Shown here in pieces: positions 33,916-44,479 of a stretch of DNA of 64,000 nucleotides (the first letter of the stretch is position 1; each line of letters begins with the position of its first letter). This DNA is from Halocaridina rubra. Taxonomy: Eukaryota > Arthropoda > Malacostraca > Decapoda > Atyidae. Made by a program: the position numbers and the translations under genes. The notes under the pieces are model-generated. The model ran no database searches and was not told the origin of the DNA. It worked only from the letters and a program-made list of their open reading frames with translations. Location: contig JAXCGZ010021038.1 of assembly GCA_037179515.1 (NCBI GenBank), positions 1-64,000 on the forward strand, read 5' to 3'.

Positions 33916-34935
33916 AGTTTGAGAAGTATAGATTAGAACTTCAGTATAAAAGGACTTTTGAAATAGAAACGAGAAAATTGGAAGTAGAAACAAGAAAATT
34001 AGAAGCAGAAGCAAGAGAAAGGGAACTAAAATTAGAAGTAGAAACGAGAAAATTAGAAGCAGAAACGAGAGAAAGGGAATTAAAATTACAATTAGAAGTA
34101 GAAACTAAAAAAATAGAAGCAGAAAGAGAATTAAAATTAAAAGAGTTGGAACAGGTTGGTAAGCATAGGGACATAGAACTATCTATAAAGGAGAAAGAGG
34201 TATCTTACAACTATTCCACAGTTTCCTCTATGGTACCAATATTTGACGAAGGAGACATTGATTGGTCCTTTAAATTGTTTGAGAAATTGCTAATAAACAG
34301 AATTGGCCAAAAGACGAGTGGATGAACATTATAGGTCCTAAATTGTCGGGAAAAGCTCTGAGAGTCTATAGTAGTTTGGATGTAACGAATGACTATGATT
34401 TTATTAAAACTCAAATACTTCATGTTCATGCAATCACACCCGAAGGATATAGGCAGAAATTTAGGAATATAACTAAAGCTAAGTATCAAACCTATGTGGA
34501 ACTTGCCACCGAGAAAATGCGACAATTCAAAAAGTGGTTAGAATCCTTAAATGTCACTACATTTTCTGAACTCATGAATGCAATAGTCTTGGAGGAATGG
34601 AAGAGTAAAATACCATTTTCTATACTTAAATATGTAGAGGAGAGCAATATAACGGAGCTTCTTAAGGTGGCAGAAATGGCAGATGCTCAAGCCTTACGGT
34701 TGGAATCCTGGAATGTGCGTGGGGTGAATTATGGAATTTTTGTAAAATCTACCTCTCGTGATCCCCAAAGTAGATTGACTGATGGGCAGAGAGACAATAA
34801 GGCAAATTCAAACCAGCTATTTTGTGCTTATTGTAGGAAAGTTGGACATACCATTGCACAGTGTAAACATCCAGGGTGCCAAGTTTCAAAGAAGGGTTTT
34901 ACTAATACAGATTCCGATCGCAAACCCGTTGCTTC
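33916..34935 (+). pseudogene. gag of the central Gmr1-like element
   Basis: Begins at the palindrome junction, so the N-terminus is missing. Highly repetitive charged coil (ETRKLEVETRKLEAE units, about 33955-34150), then a capsid of SCAN-like type: GPKLSGKALRVYSSLDV, YRQKFRNITKAKYQTYVELA, and the CCHC knuckle CAYCRKVGHTIAQC at about 34823-34864. A frameshift near 34322 splits coil and capsid. The open frame starting at 33831 begins in antisense RT-derived sequence and is a chimera. Confidence 0.82.
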
Positions 34936-35254
34936 TAATTATTGCTCCTCTCAGACCAGTATGCTCAAAGCATTTACTTTCACAGGTCATGTCGCGCTTA
35001 GCCCAAAGGGTCGGGTATTCCCCATAACTATTCTTAGAGATACTGAGGCTGCTCAGTCCATTTTAGTTCATGATGCTATTCCTAATCTGAGCCATAAGTT
35101 AACAGGAGAGAAGGTTCTACTGTCAGATTTAACGTCTCATATGTCATATCCTCTTGCACGAGTTTATCTTGAATGCCCCCCGTTAAAGTCAAATGTAAAA
35201 GTAGCTGTTAAATATGGTAAATTGCCTGTTCAAGATGTTCAGCTTGCTGGCTAG
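34936..35254 (+). pseudogene. Protease of the central Gmr1-like element
   Basis: FPITILRDTEAAQSIL carries the active-site region, with DTE in place of DTG (codons 35039-35047). The frame continues KVLLSDLTSHMSYPLARVYL and stops inside a SINE-like insertion just after PVQDVQLAG. Loss of the Gly would abolish the canonical triad. Confidence 0.75.
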
Positions 35255-35459
35255 TACAGTAGTAACGAGCTGGCTTTGCATTCACGAGGTCGAGAGATCG
35301 GTTCCCGTCCAAGACCGAGAGTTTAAGCTGTTTACTGGCAGGAACTGCTGTGGTTGGACACCACAGTGGGGGGTTAGGGCTTGCCCTGGCTGACGAATAC
35401 CCATTGTATTGAAATGGAAATAAAGTTTGTTTGTTTGTTTGTTTTTTTGTTTTGTTTGT
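35246..35459 (+). mobile_element. tRNA-related SINE inserted between protease and integrase
   Basis: About 214 bp. The head has an A-box-like TGGCTAGTAC and a B-box-like GGTTCCCGTCC (35300-35310, 9 of 11 to the consensus), a body with CAGTGGGGGGTTAGGG, and a (TTTG)n tail ending near 35459. Pol coding sequence of the element resumes right after the tail (VPNITTVDNPLPR). Exact target duplication not resolved. Confidence 0.7.
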
Positions 35460-36076
35460 ACCTAATATTACTACTGTTGATAATCCTCTTCCAAGAGTTC
35501 TTGATGAATCCCCTGATCTTTTTCCTTCTTGTGCAGTAACAAGGGCTCCAGCTAAACTCGCTGTGTCTAAATCATCTAATACATTGTCATCCTTACCTAC
35601 CCCTTAAGTTCAAAAGGATCTCCTGAACCAGACTTTGTCTAGAAAAGAACTAATACAAGCACAGAGTTCTGATACTTCGTTGGCAGTGATACAACATGTT
35701 GCTGTAGATCATGATAATAAAAGCCTCCCAAATGAAATTCAGTCTAATCAGTGTACGAATTTTAAAAGTCAAACTTTTCCGCAGGTTTTAACTGAGTTAG
35801 GAGTCAAACATGTAACTTCATCTGCCTGTCACTCACAGTCTCAGGGGTGTGTGGAAATATTTCACAAAACTTTAAAGCAGGTGTTGCGAGAATATTGTTT
35901 ACCATATGCAGTTCAGAAAAAGTTGAGTCCTCTAAACTATGTCATAGCAACACCTGATCGTAGAAAGAAAACACAGTTGGTTCATGTGAATTTACTCAAA
36001 CCTTACTATTCCAGATCACCAGAGGTAGATGTCGGATCTGTTTCTCCCATTACAGTATCTGTGGCAGACACCAACC
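35460..36076 (+). pseudogene. Integrase remnant preceding RT in the central element
   Basis: After a linker (LFPSCAVTRAPAKLAVS, stop near 35607, VQKDLLNQTLSRKELIQAQ) integrase core pieces appear: IQSNQCTNFKSQTF (second catalytic Asp changed to Asn), SSACHSQSQGCVEIFHKTLK (catalytic Glu kept), then the C-terminal motif VHVNLLKPYYSRS. The zinc domain and first catalytic Asp are deleted, as is part of the region before the C-terminus. RT coding follows directly, so this integrase lies before RT. Confidence 0.85.
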
Positions 36077-36626
36077 CTATGTCTGAGATGGGCTTGGATG
36101 GTGTTGGTGAGAGAAGCCTACCTGTTGACTTAACTAAGGCTCTCTCTCCAGCACCAGTATATTAAAGAATGTTAATGAATATCTTGGTGATCTTCATTCA
36201 AACCAGAAGGCAGACTTGGCTCAGCTGTTCCATCAGTTTCCCTCTGTTATTTCTGATTTTCCAGGATTGTGTAATTATATCCAACATGACATAAAGCTGA
36301 TTAGTTCATGACAAGCCCCTATTAGGCAAGCTCCATATAGATTACACCCCCATAAGAATGATATTATGAAGAAAAAAGTAGATTATCTATTAACTCAAGA
36401 CTTAGCTGAACCAATTATGTCTCCCTGGGCATCACCATGTATTTCAGTGCCAAAACCTGAAGGATCTTTCCTACTATGTACTGACTATAGAAAAGTATAT
36501 AACGTAACTATCGAAGATTCTTACCCCCTCCCCTTAATAGAAGACATTTTAAATACTATTAGAAAATCCCAGTTTATTGCAACCATTGATTTCACTAAAG
36601 GGTATTATCAAATACCTCTTACAGAG
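36077..36626 (+). pseudogene. RT N-terminal part of the central Gmr1-like element
   Basis: Continues from integrase: GERSLPVDLTKAL, then in another frame NVNEYLGDLHSNQ, QFPSVISDFPGLCNY, and the RT frame from 36366 (DLAEPIMSPWASPCISVPKP, CTDYRKVYNVTIEDSY, TIDFTKGYYQIPL). Interrupted at 36626 by a 6-kb LINE; RT resumes at 42654. Confidence 0.87.
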
Positions 36627-36844
36627 CACACACTTCTCTCCCAGCCTTGTTAGCGACAAGACCTGCTCTGCTGCTCTCCTAGATCTGCTTGACCTTCGAG
36701 ATAACCATCAGGGATTAACAACCTCACTACCTCATGCTAAGAAGGGTTGATTTTTATTCATCCCCCAGTGTTTGAATAAATAAACCTAGGCCAACGTCAC
36801 CAGAGTTCAACTGGAATTCCGACGCAGACGAAGACATTTCTACC

Positions 36845-37098
36845 TCTGCTGATAGACCCTGTCTATCGAGAGACAAAACACCTGCCGATAGACCCTGTCT
36901 ATCGAGTGACAAAACACCTGCCGTTAGACCCTGTCTATCGAGTGACAAAACACCTTCTGATAGACTCTGTCTATCTGGTTGACACTACCCCTTCTGATAG
37001 ACCCTATCTATCAGAAGACACCTCCTCTTCTGATAGACCCTATCTATCAGAAGACACCTCCTCTTCTGATAGACCCTATCTATCAGGAGACTAACCCC
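36845..37098 (+). repeat. Seven 36-bp tandem repeats, several able to form a hairpin
   Basis: GATAGACCC-type cores start at 36851, 36887, 36923, 36959, 36996, 37032 and 37068, a period of 36 (once 37). In the later units CTTCTGATAG and CTATCAGAAG are perfect 10-bp inverted repeats around ACCCTAT. They lie in the LINE 5' UTR, about 610 bp before ORF1. Confidence 0.93.
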
Positions 37099-37704
37099 TT
37101 CACCTACTAACCCCGACCTGTCTGTGGATATACGGTAGCCCTTGTGGTCTTAAAACTCCGACTGAATCAGACAGGTTCATCGCCCCACCTATCGCAGTCT
37201 ATTGCAAGGTGGAGTAGGAACTGTTAGGGAAAACTAGCTTAGCAAGGGTGCCTCCCATAATCCCACCTTTTTGATAGGAGGGAACCTTTAGTTCCCTTAG
37301 GCCCAACCCCCCTCAACTCCCTCCACTCCCCAGTAGAAGGTTTTGTGACTACTAGAGTGAAAGGTGGAATTCACCTTTCAATCCTCTAGGGCACTTCCTT
37401 CTGCTGGTAAAACGTCTGCTCTAGGAGTGGACTAGTTACTAATAGGATAGGTAGAACCTCCTCCTCCCCCTTTGTTCTCCCAAACCACTAATTACGAAAC
37501 TATTAACATAAAAAAAAAACTTGAACCACTTAACCATTTAAAACCATTTAACTTAATCAAGCTTAACCGAAATATCAACTTATAAAACCTTTCAACGTGA
37601 CGCAATTTACGGATCACTATCTACTTCGGCTATCGCATTGAAATCTTCTTAGTGAAAAATATATTTTTCATAATTTTTTTTTGCCTACGACCTTTAACTG
37701 ATCC
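37099..37704 (+). other. LINE 5' UTR, remainder
   Basis: Pyrimidine- and A-rich sequence without a credible ORF between the hairpin repeats and ORF1. Confidence 0.5.
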
Positions 37705-39165
37705 ATGTCTGCTGCTGGAAGTTCTCAGGTGGAGAAAATTGAATGCAGAATGGATCGCAAAAGGCAACTAAGCCCTCCAGTTGGTGAGGAAGAAGACTGC
37801 AGCGAAGGATGGACCACCGTACAGAGGAAAAGGAAGAACGACCGGAACTCTCCAAAGACTCCAAAGACTCAAACCCAAGCCTCAAACCAAATCCAAGGGA
37901 ACACTCGACCATCACAGGGCTTCAACAAATTCAAAATTATGAGCGAAGACCCTACCACCAACTACCAGGCTGTGAAGCTAATACAATAAACAAAACCAGG
38001 CATCAATATGACAGCACGGCCCAACTTACAGGGACAATGGATACTCACCCCAAGAGACCAAGAAGCCTACCAATACCTGCAGACATCTCGCCACGTTTTC
38101 ATGCAGGAATTAATTCCAGGAGAAAAATCCTGCAAGGCAGTCATAGCCAACTACCCAATAGTGATGGATATGGCTCCACTGTTAGCGCTTCGGTACATCA
38201 CGGAAGCTATCCGGCAAACAAGCAAGACTGGGCAACCAACTCAGACGATAGTAGTCACCTTCAAGGGCCGAGTTCCAGCAAAGGTGAATTTAGGCATCTG
38301 GGGGTCTTTCCCCACCAAACCCTTCATCAAGGAACCACTAAGATGCTTCAATTGCAAGAAATTCGGACATCACAAAACCCAATGCACCCTTCCAGAAGTC
38401 TGTGCCATTTGCAGTGGAAGACACAGCACGGAGAAGTGTGTCCAAGCTCACAAGGAGGGCAAAGCAACCACGGCAAGATGCCCAAACTGCAAGGTGAACC
38501 ATCATGCATGGAACCCCAAATGCCCAATGAGACTAAGCCGCATTCAAACTACAACTCAGCCCAAAACCGTCTCTCAACCTGACAGGAATCCTCAACCACC
38601 CAAACAACCACCCAGAACCACTATGACAAACCTAGTTCCAAGGCAAGTCGTAGCACCTGTGGTGGAAAACAGGCCCCAGCCTCAGAGAACCCCTCGCCCT
38701 CCAAGGAGAAGACTAAATCTAGGAAAACCATTAACAAAACCACCTACCCTGGAAACTCCAAAGCCTCAACAAATCCCCAGGCCTTCTCACCGAGCTACTC
38801 AGACAACACCTCCAGCAGAGTCAAACACCATTACAATAAAGGAGGACAAACTTCGAACACTGCTTCAAGGATTCGCCAACCAGCTAGCAGAAATGTTAAA
38901 CTTCCAGCTGGAACAAAGCTCTTTGAGCCGAACAATGGACAAACTTATGTACAGGGCAAGAACCCACACCCTCAAACCGGTGGCCAGGACCTCAGTTTAT
39001 CCTGCCCAGGCCTGCCCAGTACCTCAAGAGCCAGCTGCTCGGACCAAAAATGGGCCAAGAGCCCGAACAGAAGCCACCCCATCTCCTCAACCTGCACCAA
39101 GAAGAACAACCAACGAAAACCTACCCAAGAGTCATGTGGCCACCAGCCAACCCCCCCCCCCCTGA
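37705..39165 (+). pseudogene. I/Nimb-like ORF1 (zinc-knuckle protein)
   Basis: Nucleic-acid-binding ORF1p. One frame with a single in-frame TAA at 37987-37989 (a CAA-to-TAA change would explain it). After a charged N-terminus it has an esterase-free RRM-like segment (about 38030-38330) and three CCHC knuckles: CFNCKKFGHHKTQC, CAICSGRHSTEKC and CPNCKVNHHAWNPKC (38343-38530), then a long Pro/Gln/Thr-rich tail. The frame ends at 39165 in a C10 run. Confidence 0.85.
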
Positions 39166-39239
39166 TGTACAGCATCACCCAGTTCCCGGTCCTTCCGTCC
39201 CGCGATCCCCGCCTCGCAAAGAGGGAGCAGGAGCAGGAA

Positions 39240-39600
39240 CAGACCACCTTGGAGCTCCACAGCAAAGTTTTGACGCCATAAGGATTTTGCAATGGATGAT
39301 GATGGCGAACATATTGCTCATCTTCTGGACGAATTCCCCAACATCCATCTTATAAACAGTGGGGTTCCAACACATGTACGAGGAGGAAGACTAGACCTGT
39401 CCTTCATAACCTCCTCCCTCACTCCCCACACCGACTGGAGCATACATCCTCACCTCATGAGTGATCACTATGCCATTCAGACAGGCATCCAACTGCCTAA
39501 ACTTCCACCAATTCCACCTCCTCCTCCCAAATGGAATAAAAACTTGGCAAACTGGACAAAATTTCAGCAATCATTAACACAGTGGCATGCAAAGTACACT
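39240..39600 (+). pseudogene. I/Nimb-like endonuclease, internally deleted
   Basis: The start of an endonuclease is visible as IRILQW (39275-39295), then the sequence jumps to its C-terminal half: HIAHLLDEFPNIHLIN, GGRLDLSFITSSL and LMSDHYAIQTGI with the terminal Asp-His. About 150 residues containing the catalytic Glu and GDFN motifs are missing. The two pieces are in different frames. Confidence 0.75.
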
Positions 39601-41640
39601 GCACGCGAAGACCAACATTTTAGCACAAGATCTCATCTCCGCCTTCCACAAAGCAGCCAATGATGCCATACCAAGACACAAACCACCAAAAAGGGAATAT
39701 CAAGATGCATGGTACTACTGTCAAGAAGTGAAAGAGGCCAAGCAAAGATTAAATAGGGTCAGGAAGTTATATAGGAAATGACACACAGATGCTACTAGAG
39801 CAGTGCTTCGGGAGGTGGTCACAGACACCCACAAGACTGTCTCAAAAATCTGGACCGACAAATGGCTTGAATGGTGTGCCAACCTAAACCAGCACACCAA
39901 CCTCACAGAGCTATGGCAAATGCTCAGGAGGGTGTCCGGAAAAAAATCAACCAAAGTACCCACGCATCCAAAACCAATGGAGGAAGCTGAAAGACTTGCA
40001 GACACCTTTTCCTGCTGCTCAGCAACCCAACAACTTCCACCAAGTACAATAAGGATCCAAAATTACCTAAGGCTACAAAGATGGGACACCATAAATCATG
40101 TCTGCGATCAAGAAGATGAGACAGATGCACCATTCACCGCTCAAGAACTAAGAAACACCAAACATAGAGGGAAAGACACAGCCCCTGGTGCAGACGGCAT
40201 CACCTACACAATGATCAACAACATGGGCACTGCAGGTGAAGCCGCCTACCTCCATCTGACAAACAGTACTTACTTATTAAGGGTGTGGCCAAAAATCTGG
40301 AGTCAACAGGATATTCAGCCTATCCCAAAACCCAAAGACCCAATGAATCCACGACCCATATCACTACAAAGCTGTTTAGAAAAAACAGCTGAAAAAATGG
40401 TCCTCAAAAGATTAAAATTCACAATAGGCCCCTTACACCCTCACTTGTATGCCCACAGAGATAATGTAGGCATCACACAGTGCATTATGGATGTCCTCAG
40501 CTGCATAAACAACAATGCCGCAGTCGTAGTCTTCTTAGACCTTGAGAAGGCTTTTGAACTGGCTAATCCAGCAGCCATCCGGAGCTCCCTAGCAAAAAAG
40601 GGAGTTAAGGGACATATACTAAGTTGGGTCTCAAACCATGTCAGAAACAGAGAGGCTAGAGTAAAATTCCAAAGGCATCTATCAACTTACAAAAAATATG
40701 AAAATGGTACCCCACAAGGAGGCATCCTCAGTCCACTGCTTTTCAATGTACTGATGGAGAACTTCTTTCAACTTCAACTACCCTAAGGAGTAGACATCTT
40801 CATCAATGCCGACGATGTAGTCTTCATCAGCAGAGGAGGCAATAGATTAGCCAGTGCTCAAAAAGCAGTAGACCTATTCCATCAGAAAAGCAAGGAGCTG
40901 GGACTCAAGATCAACGGAAACAAAACATAAGCTATGGCCGTAAAAACTCCAGTACCACTAGCCCCGATCACCCTAGCCAATGGAAACATAAAGTGGGTGG
41001 ATACATTCATGTATCTAGGAGTTTACATAGACAGGCATCTCACTTTCAAACCTCAGATCACATATCTCAGAGAAAGAGCTCACAGCAGACTAACCTCTAT
41101 GAGATATATGACATCTCTCCAAGAAGGAGCAGGTATTCAGGTCCTAAAGAAATTTTACACAGCCACTATTCGATCCCTGATTACCTCCAGCGCCCCAACC
41201 CTAGCCAACATCAGTGCACAACAAATCTCCACTATTGAAGTGATCCAGAACAATGCCATGTGTTACATGCTGGGGGCTCCTATGTGGACCAGGATATGCA
41301 ACCTACAAATGGAAACCAATCTACCTCCTATATATAGCTGGATAAACGTTTCCAACACCAACTCCATAACAAAGGCTCTGTTATCCGAAAGGAAATCCTA
41401 CATGCAGAAAAGGCTGAAAGAGGCCCTCAACAAACATCCTGACCTCCCTATCCCAAACAGCTATGCCGGCCAGCTTCTGAAGAGTATTCACAAATGCAAC
41501 ATGGCATCTGAACTAGCAAGAATAAACTTAGACAAGCCCTGCAACAACTACAAGCCGCTAGTCCCATGGAGAGCACACCCTGCAAAATTCAACACCACTA
41601 ATCTTCCAGACAGTAAGAAAGCCTGTTCAAAGATACAACT
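39601..41640 (+). pseudogene. I/Nimb-like reverse transcriptase
   Basis: One main frame from 39803 to 41941, with stops at 40784-40786 and 40928-40930. Blocks: GKDTAPGADGITYTMINNM, IPKPKDPMNPRPISLQSCLE, VVVFLDLEKAFELA, NGTPQGGILSPLLFNVLM, and INADDVVFIS with Asp-Asp at 40811-40816 (Asn where Tyr/Phe-Ala-Asp-Asp is usual). The downstream domain has VDTFMYLGVYIDRHLTFK. Linker before 39803 contains a stop at 39779. Confidence 0.87.
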
Positions 41641-42123
41641 GCACGAAGCAGCTCTAGCTGCTATCGCTGAAACCATCCAAGAAGAAGCGTCTCCTACTAC
41701 ACAAATGGAACTGTCAATGCTGGTATCCCTGCAACTGGAGCGGCAGTCTACTCGGAAAGTTTTACAGCTTCCTGGAGACTTTCAGACTCCTGCTCCACTC
41801 TACAAACTGAGTTATTTGCCATCAAAATGGCTCTGCACAACTCAATTGAAAAAGGACAAGGACCTGTTACCATACACACTGACTCACTCTCCTCTGTCCA
41901 AGCACTACAGCAGCAGAAGTTCAAAGAAAACATCAACCTAATCAGCTCGATCCAAACACTGCTAGTGCAACATCAAGAACAAAGAAGACCGGTAACCATC
42001 AACTGGATACCCAGCCATATCAACATCCCTGGAAATGACAAGGCAGATCAACTTGCCAAGGATGCTGTCTTATGCCAGAGCATACAGCACTCTATACAAC
42101 CCAGTCTACAACAATACAAATAA
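41641..42123 (+). pseudogene. I/Nimb-like RNase H
   Basis: In the frame continuing to 42123 the first motif reads YTNGTVNAGIPATGAAVY, with Asn in place of the first catalytic Asp, then LQTELFAIKMAL (Glu), IHTDSLSSVQAL (Asp) and INWIPSHINIPGNDKADQL (His, Asp). This domain defines the I/Nimb-type assignment. RT and RNase H are in different frames around 41700. Confidence 0.85.
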
Positions 42124-42159
42124 AAAACCAAGCAGGCACTACAAAGAACAAGGCAGGAA

Positions 42160-42540
42160 AACCACAACTACTGGGTCAACAAAAGCTCCTACTCTGCCAC
42201 ATGGTACAAGGAAGCAACAAAGCTTGAGCCCTCACCGGTATCCAAGTACACCCCAAGGAGTCTGGCTGGCATGATAGCTAGACTCAGGCTAGGCTACAAA
42301 TGCTGCTGGGAAATTATTGAGAACCCCAGAAAAGAGTGTGCACACTGTGGCAAGACAACGGATAAGGCCCTGCTGCATTATCTATTAGAATGTCCAAAGA
42401 CAAACAGCTTAAGGAACGGATTAAACATGGAACCACAACGCCCCGATGCGACAGTTCATGCTGCCAAAATTGTTAAGGAACTACTTGACAACATAGACAC
42501 ACATCTCACCACCTTGGAAACTTTCGAACCACCAAGGTGA
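42160..42540 (+). pseudogene. ORF2 C-terminal zinc knuckle
   Basis: The frame 42271-42540 has RLRLGYKCCWEI and a knuckle-like CAHCGKTTDKALLHYLLECP, the typical C-terminal end of I-type ORF2. Stops at 42538-42540. A stop-containing stretch at 42121-42270 links it to RNase H. Confidence 0.8.
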
Positions 42541-42643
42541 TAAAACAACCCTAGAGGTATAACCTCTAACCTACGGGCCATTCTTTGGACAAGGGCCCGT
42601 GCCAACGCAAGGTTGGCTTTAACCTCAAACAACAACAACAACA
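42541..42643 (+). other. LINE 3' UTR and (AAC)n tail
   Basis: Short 3' UTR with GGTATAACCTCTAACCTACG, ending in CAAACAACAACAACAACA immediately before the right target duplicate. Confidence 0.75.
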
Positions 42644-42653
42644 TCTTACAGAG

Positions 42654-42885
42654 AGTGCTAAAGAGATTTCCGCATTTATCACCAATTTAGTTTGTACCAC
42701 TAAAAATTTTTTTTAACTTCTCAATCTCTTTTAAGCGCTCCAGACTTCAACCTTTTGCAAGCCGACCAACAAACCAATGTACTGCACCCCGTGGCAGATT
42801 ATTCCTGCAAGTTGAAGAAGCATCAACAACCCATTTCCACAAGAGAAAAAGAGACACTGCCTCTCATCCTTGCTATCAACTATCT
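42654..42885 (+). pseudogene. RT/RNase H remainder of the central Gmr1-like element
   Basis: SAKEISAFIT continues RT from 36626; within ~20 residues the sequence jumps to RNase H (VLHPVADYSCKLKKHQQPIS, REKETLPLILAINYL). The RT catalytic block is absent, as in the left arm, so the deletion predates the palindrome. Ends near 42885. Confidence 0.82.
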
Positions 42886-43069
42886 CAATTGTAATTCCTA
42901 TTGTAATAAGTGATATTAATATTCCAATTGTTATAAACTGTTCACCTTATTTCCATGCCCTTAACTATTTCGAGCCAAATTACGAGTCAGCTAGCCATTG
43001 CCACCCAGTCATATATTAACCTAGGTCTCGGGCATGAAAAACTCTAATTTGGTATTTACCAGTCATACC
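42886..43069. other. Right-arm copy of 32931-33115
   Basis: No ORF; mirrors the left-arm stretch between the RNase H remnant and the truncated 3' LTR of the Mag-type element. Confidence 0.6.
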
Positions 43070-43109
43070 TGGGTGTAATACTAGTTAAAGGGGTATCTCA
43101 GACACAACA

Positions 43110-43123
43110 CTTCCTTCCCCTTT
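43110..43123 (-). promoter_or_regulatory. Polypurine tract, right arm
   Basis: Minus-strand AAAGGGGAAGGAAG directly before TGTTGTGTCTG; partner of 32877-32890 with one substitution in the run. Confidence 0.8.
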
Positions 43124-43499
43124 AAAAGAGTTATGAGTACATGTATGGGTATATGCAAAATATATCTTGTCTTAATATCTATATTATCATAATATCATGC
43201 ATGGTTACAAATCAAGTTTCTTGGGAGCTATTACCCTGGTTGCCCTTTCAGGCAGTACCCTGCATGCAACTGGACTCTGGGGTAAAGGCACTGTTAATGC
43301 TTCTGCTGAAAATGAAACCTCTGTGTTCTGAGATGAAGAGTTTTTTCAGTATCAGACTGATCAGCTGAGAGGTGATGTCTATTGTCAGACCAAGAGAGCT
43401 TTAGGTGATCATTGTGTCTCTTCATTACATTTCCAGTTACTCGAACATAATCCCAACTTTTTGTGTAATTTCCAAAGGTATCCATTTGTATGGTGTTGT

Positions 43500-44330
43500 G
43501 TATTATCGTACAAGTACTGGAGATGAAGGTTGAGTGTCGTATCTCCTTTTGGTGTTGTAATTATTCCCAGCCTTTGTTCTGCTGATCACAAAGAAAATCA
43601 GGCAACATCAGATCTTAGTCCTAATCCTCCCCCCATCAAGAAAACTGACGGTGCCATACCCGTAGTTTCATGCAGAGTAATTTGATACCTTAAGAGAAAT
43701 TTACTTATACTAGTAGGAACAGTAGCATGCAAGGCCTGTCGACATTTCATATTATGCTTAAATGTCTAGACAAATCTTTCAGCCTCTCCATTTGTGGCAG
43801 GATAATACGGTGTAGAAAAAGTGTGTAGAATACCATTTACATCCAAAAAAATCTTTGAATTCCTGAGAAGAAAACTGAGGACCATTATCAGATACTATGC
43901 GCACTGGCAGACCATGGAGTGCAAAGAGCGGCATTAGTATTTTGATAATGTAAAGTGAGGTAGTTGATTACATTGGAATGATCTCTGGCATTTACTGTAA
44001 GCATTGACAACAATTAAGTAAGAATATTCTAGAAATGGCCAGCAAAATCAATGTGTAGCCATTGCCATGCATGTCCAGGATATTCACAGGGGTGCAAACA
44101 TGCAGGTGTGGGATTATTTTGATTGATGGAACAAGTCGTACAATTCTGAACAGACATTTCAATGTCCTTGTCCATTCCCGGCCACCACATGTAACTTCTA
44201 GCTATTGCTTTAGATCTTACAATGCCCTGGTGATCCTCATATAGATCAGAGAGTACCTGTTCCCTAAGCTGCTTAGGAACAACAACTCTGGGCCCACATA
44301 ATATGCAATCCTGTTCTGCACTAAGTTCAG
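43500..44330 (-). pseudogene. Mag-type integrase, right arm
   Basis: Same blocks as the left arm: LHEDHQGIVRSKAIARSYMW, CTTCS-like zinc half, LHIDFAGHF, VSDNGPQFSSQ and the ATNGEAERF region, with stops and frameshifts between them. One extra A in a run near 43845 relative to the left arm. Confidence 0.78.
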
Positions 44331-44479
44331 ACTAAACTGCCACATATGGTGTACTTTCATTCTGAGTCATTGTTGAACTTCGACTAGTAAGTAAATGCTG
44401 AAGTATCTTGGACAATATTGGATCCTGTTTGGTGCTGTGATAGGTAAGATGTAGCCGTATAACAACAAAACATTGACAT

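Larger units (their letters stand above)
36627..42643 (+). mobile_element. I/Nimb-like LINE (6.0 kb), right arm only
   Basis: Full-length-looking non-LTR element flanked by exact 10-bp duplications TCTTACAGAG (36617-36626 and 42644-42653). Contents: 5' UTR with seven 36-bp hairpin repeats, ORF1 with three zinc knuckles, endonuclease (internally deleted), RT, RNase H, a C-terminal CCHC, and a 3' tail of (AAC)n at 42630-42643. The RNase H domain places it with I/Nimb-type rather than Jockey- or CR1-type LINEs. Confidence 0.88.

Noticed and set aside
35246..35320. A functional tRNA gene
   Set aside because: The A/B-box match is imperfect, no cloverleaf with a clear anticodon arm could be drawn, and the body plus TTTG tail fit a SINE.
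36845..37098. Regular 36-bp repeats with dyad symmetry, like a CRISPR array
   Set aside because: Units are contiguous with no unique spacers, the context is a eukaryotic LINE 5' UTR, and no cas genes are present.
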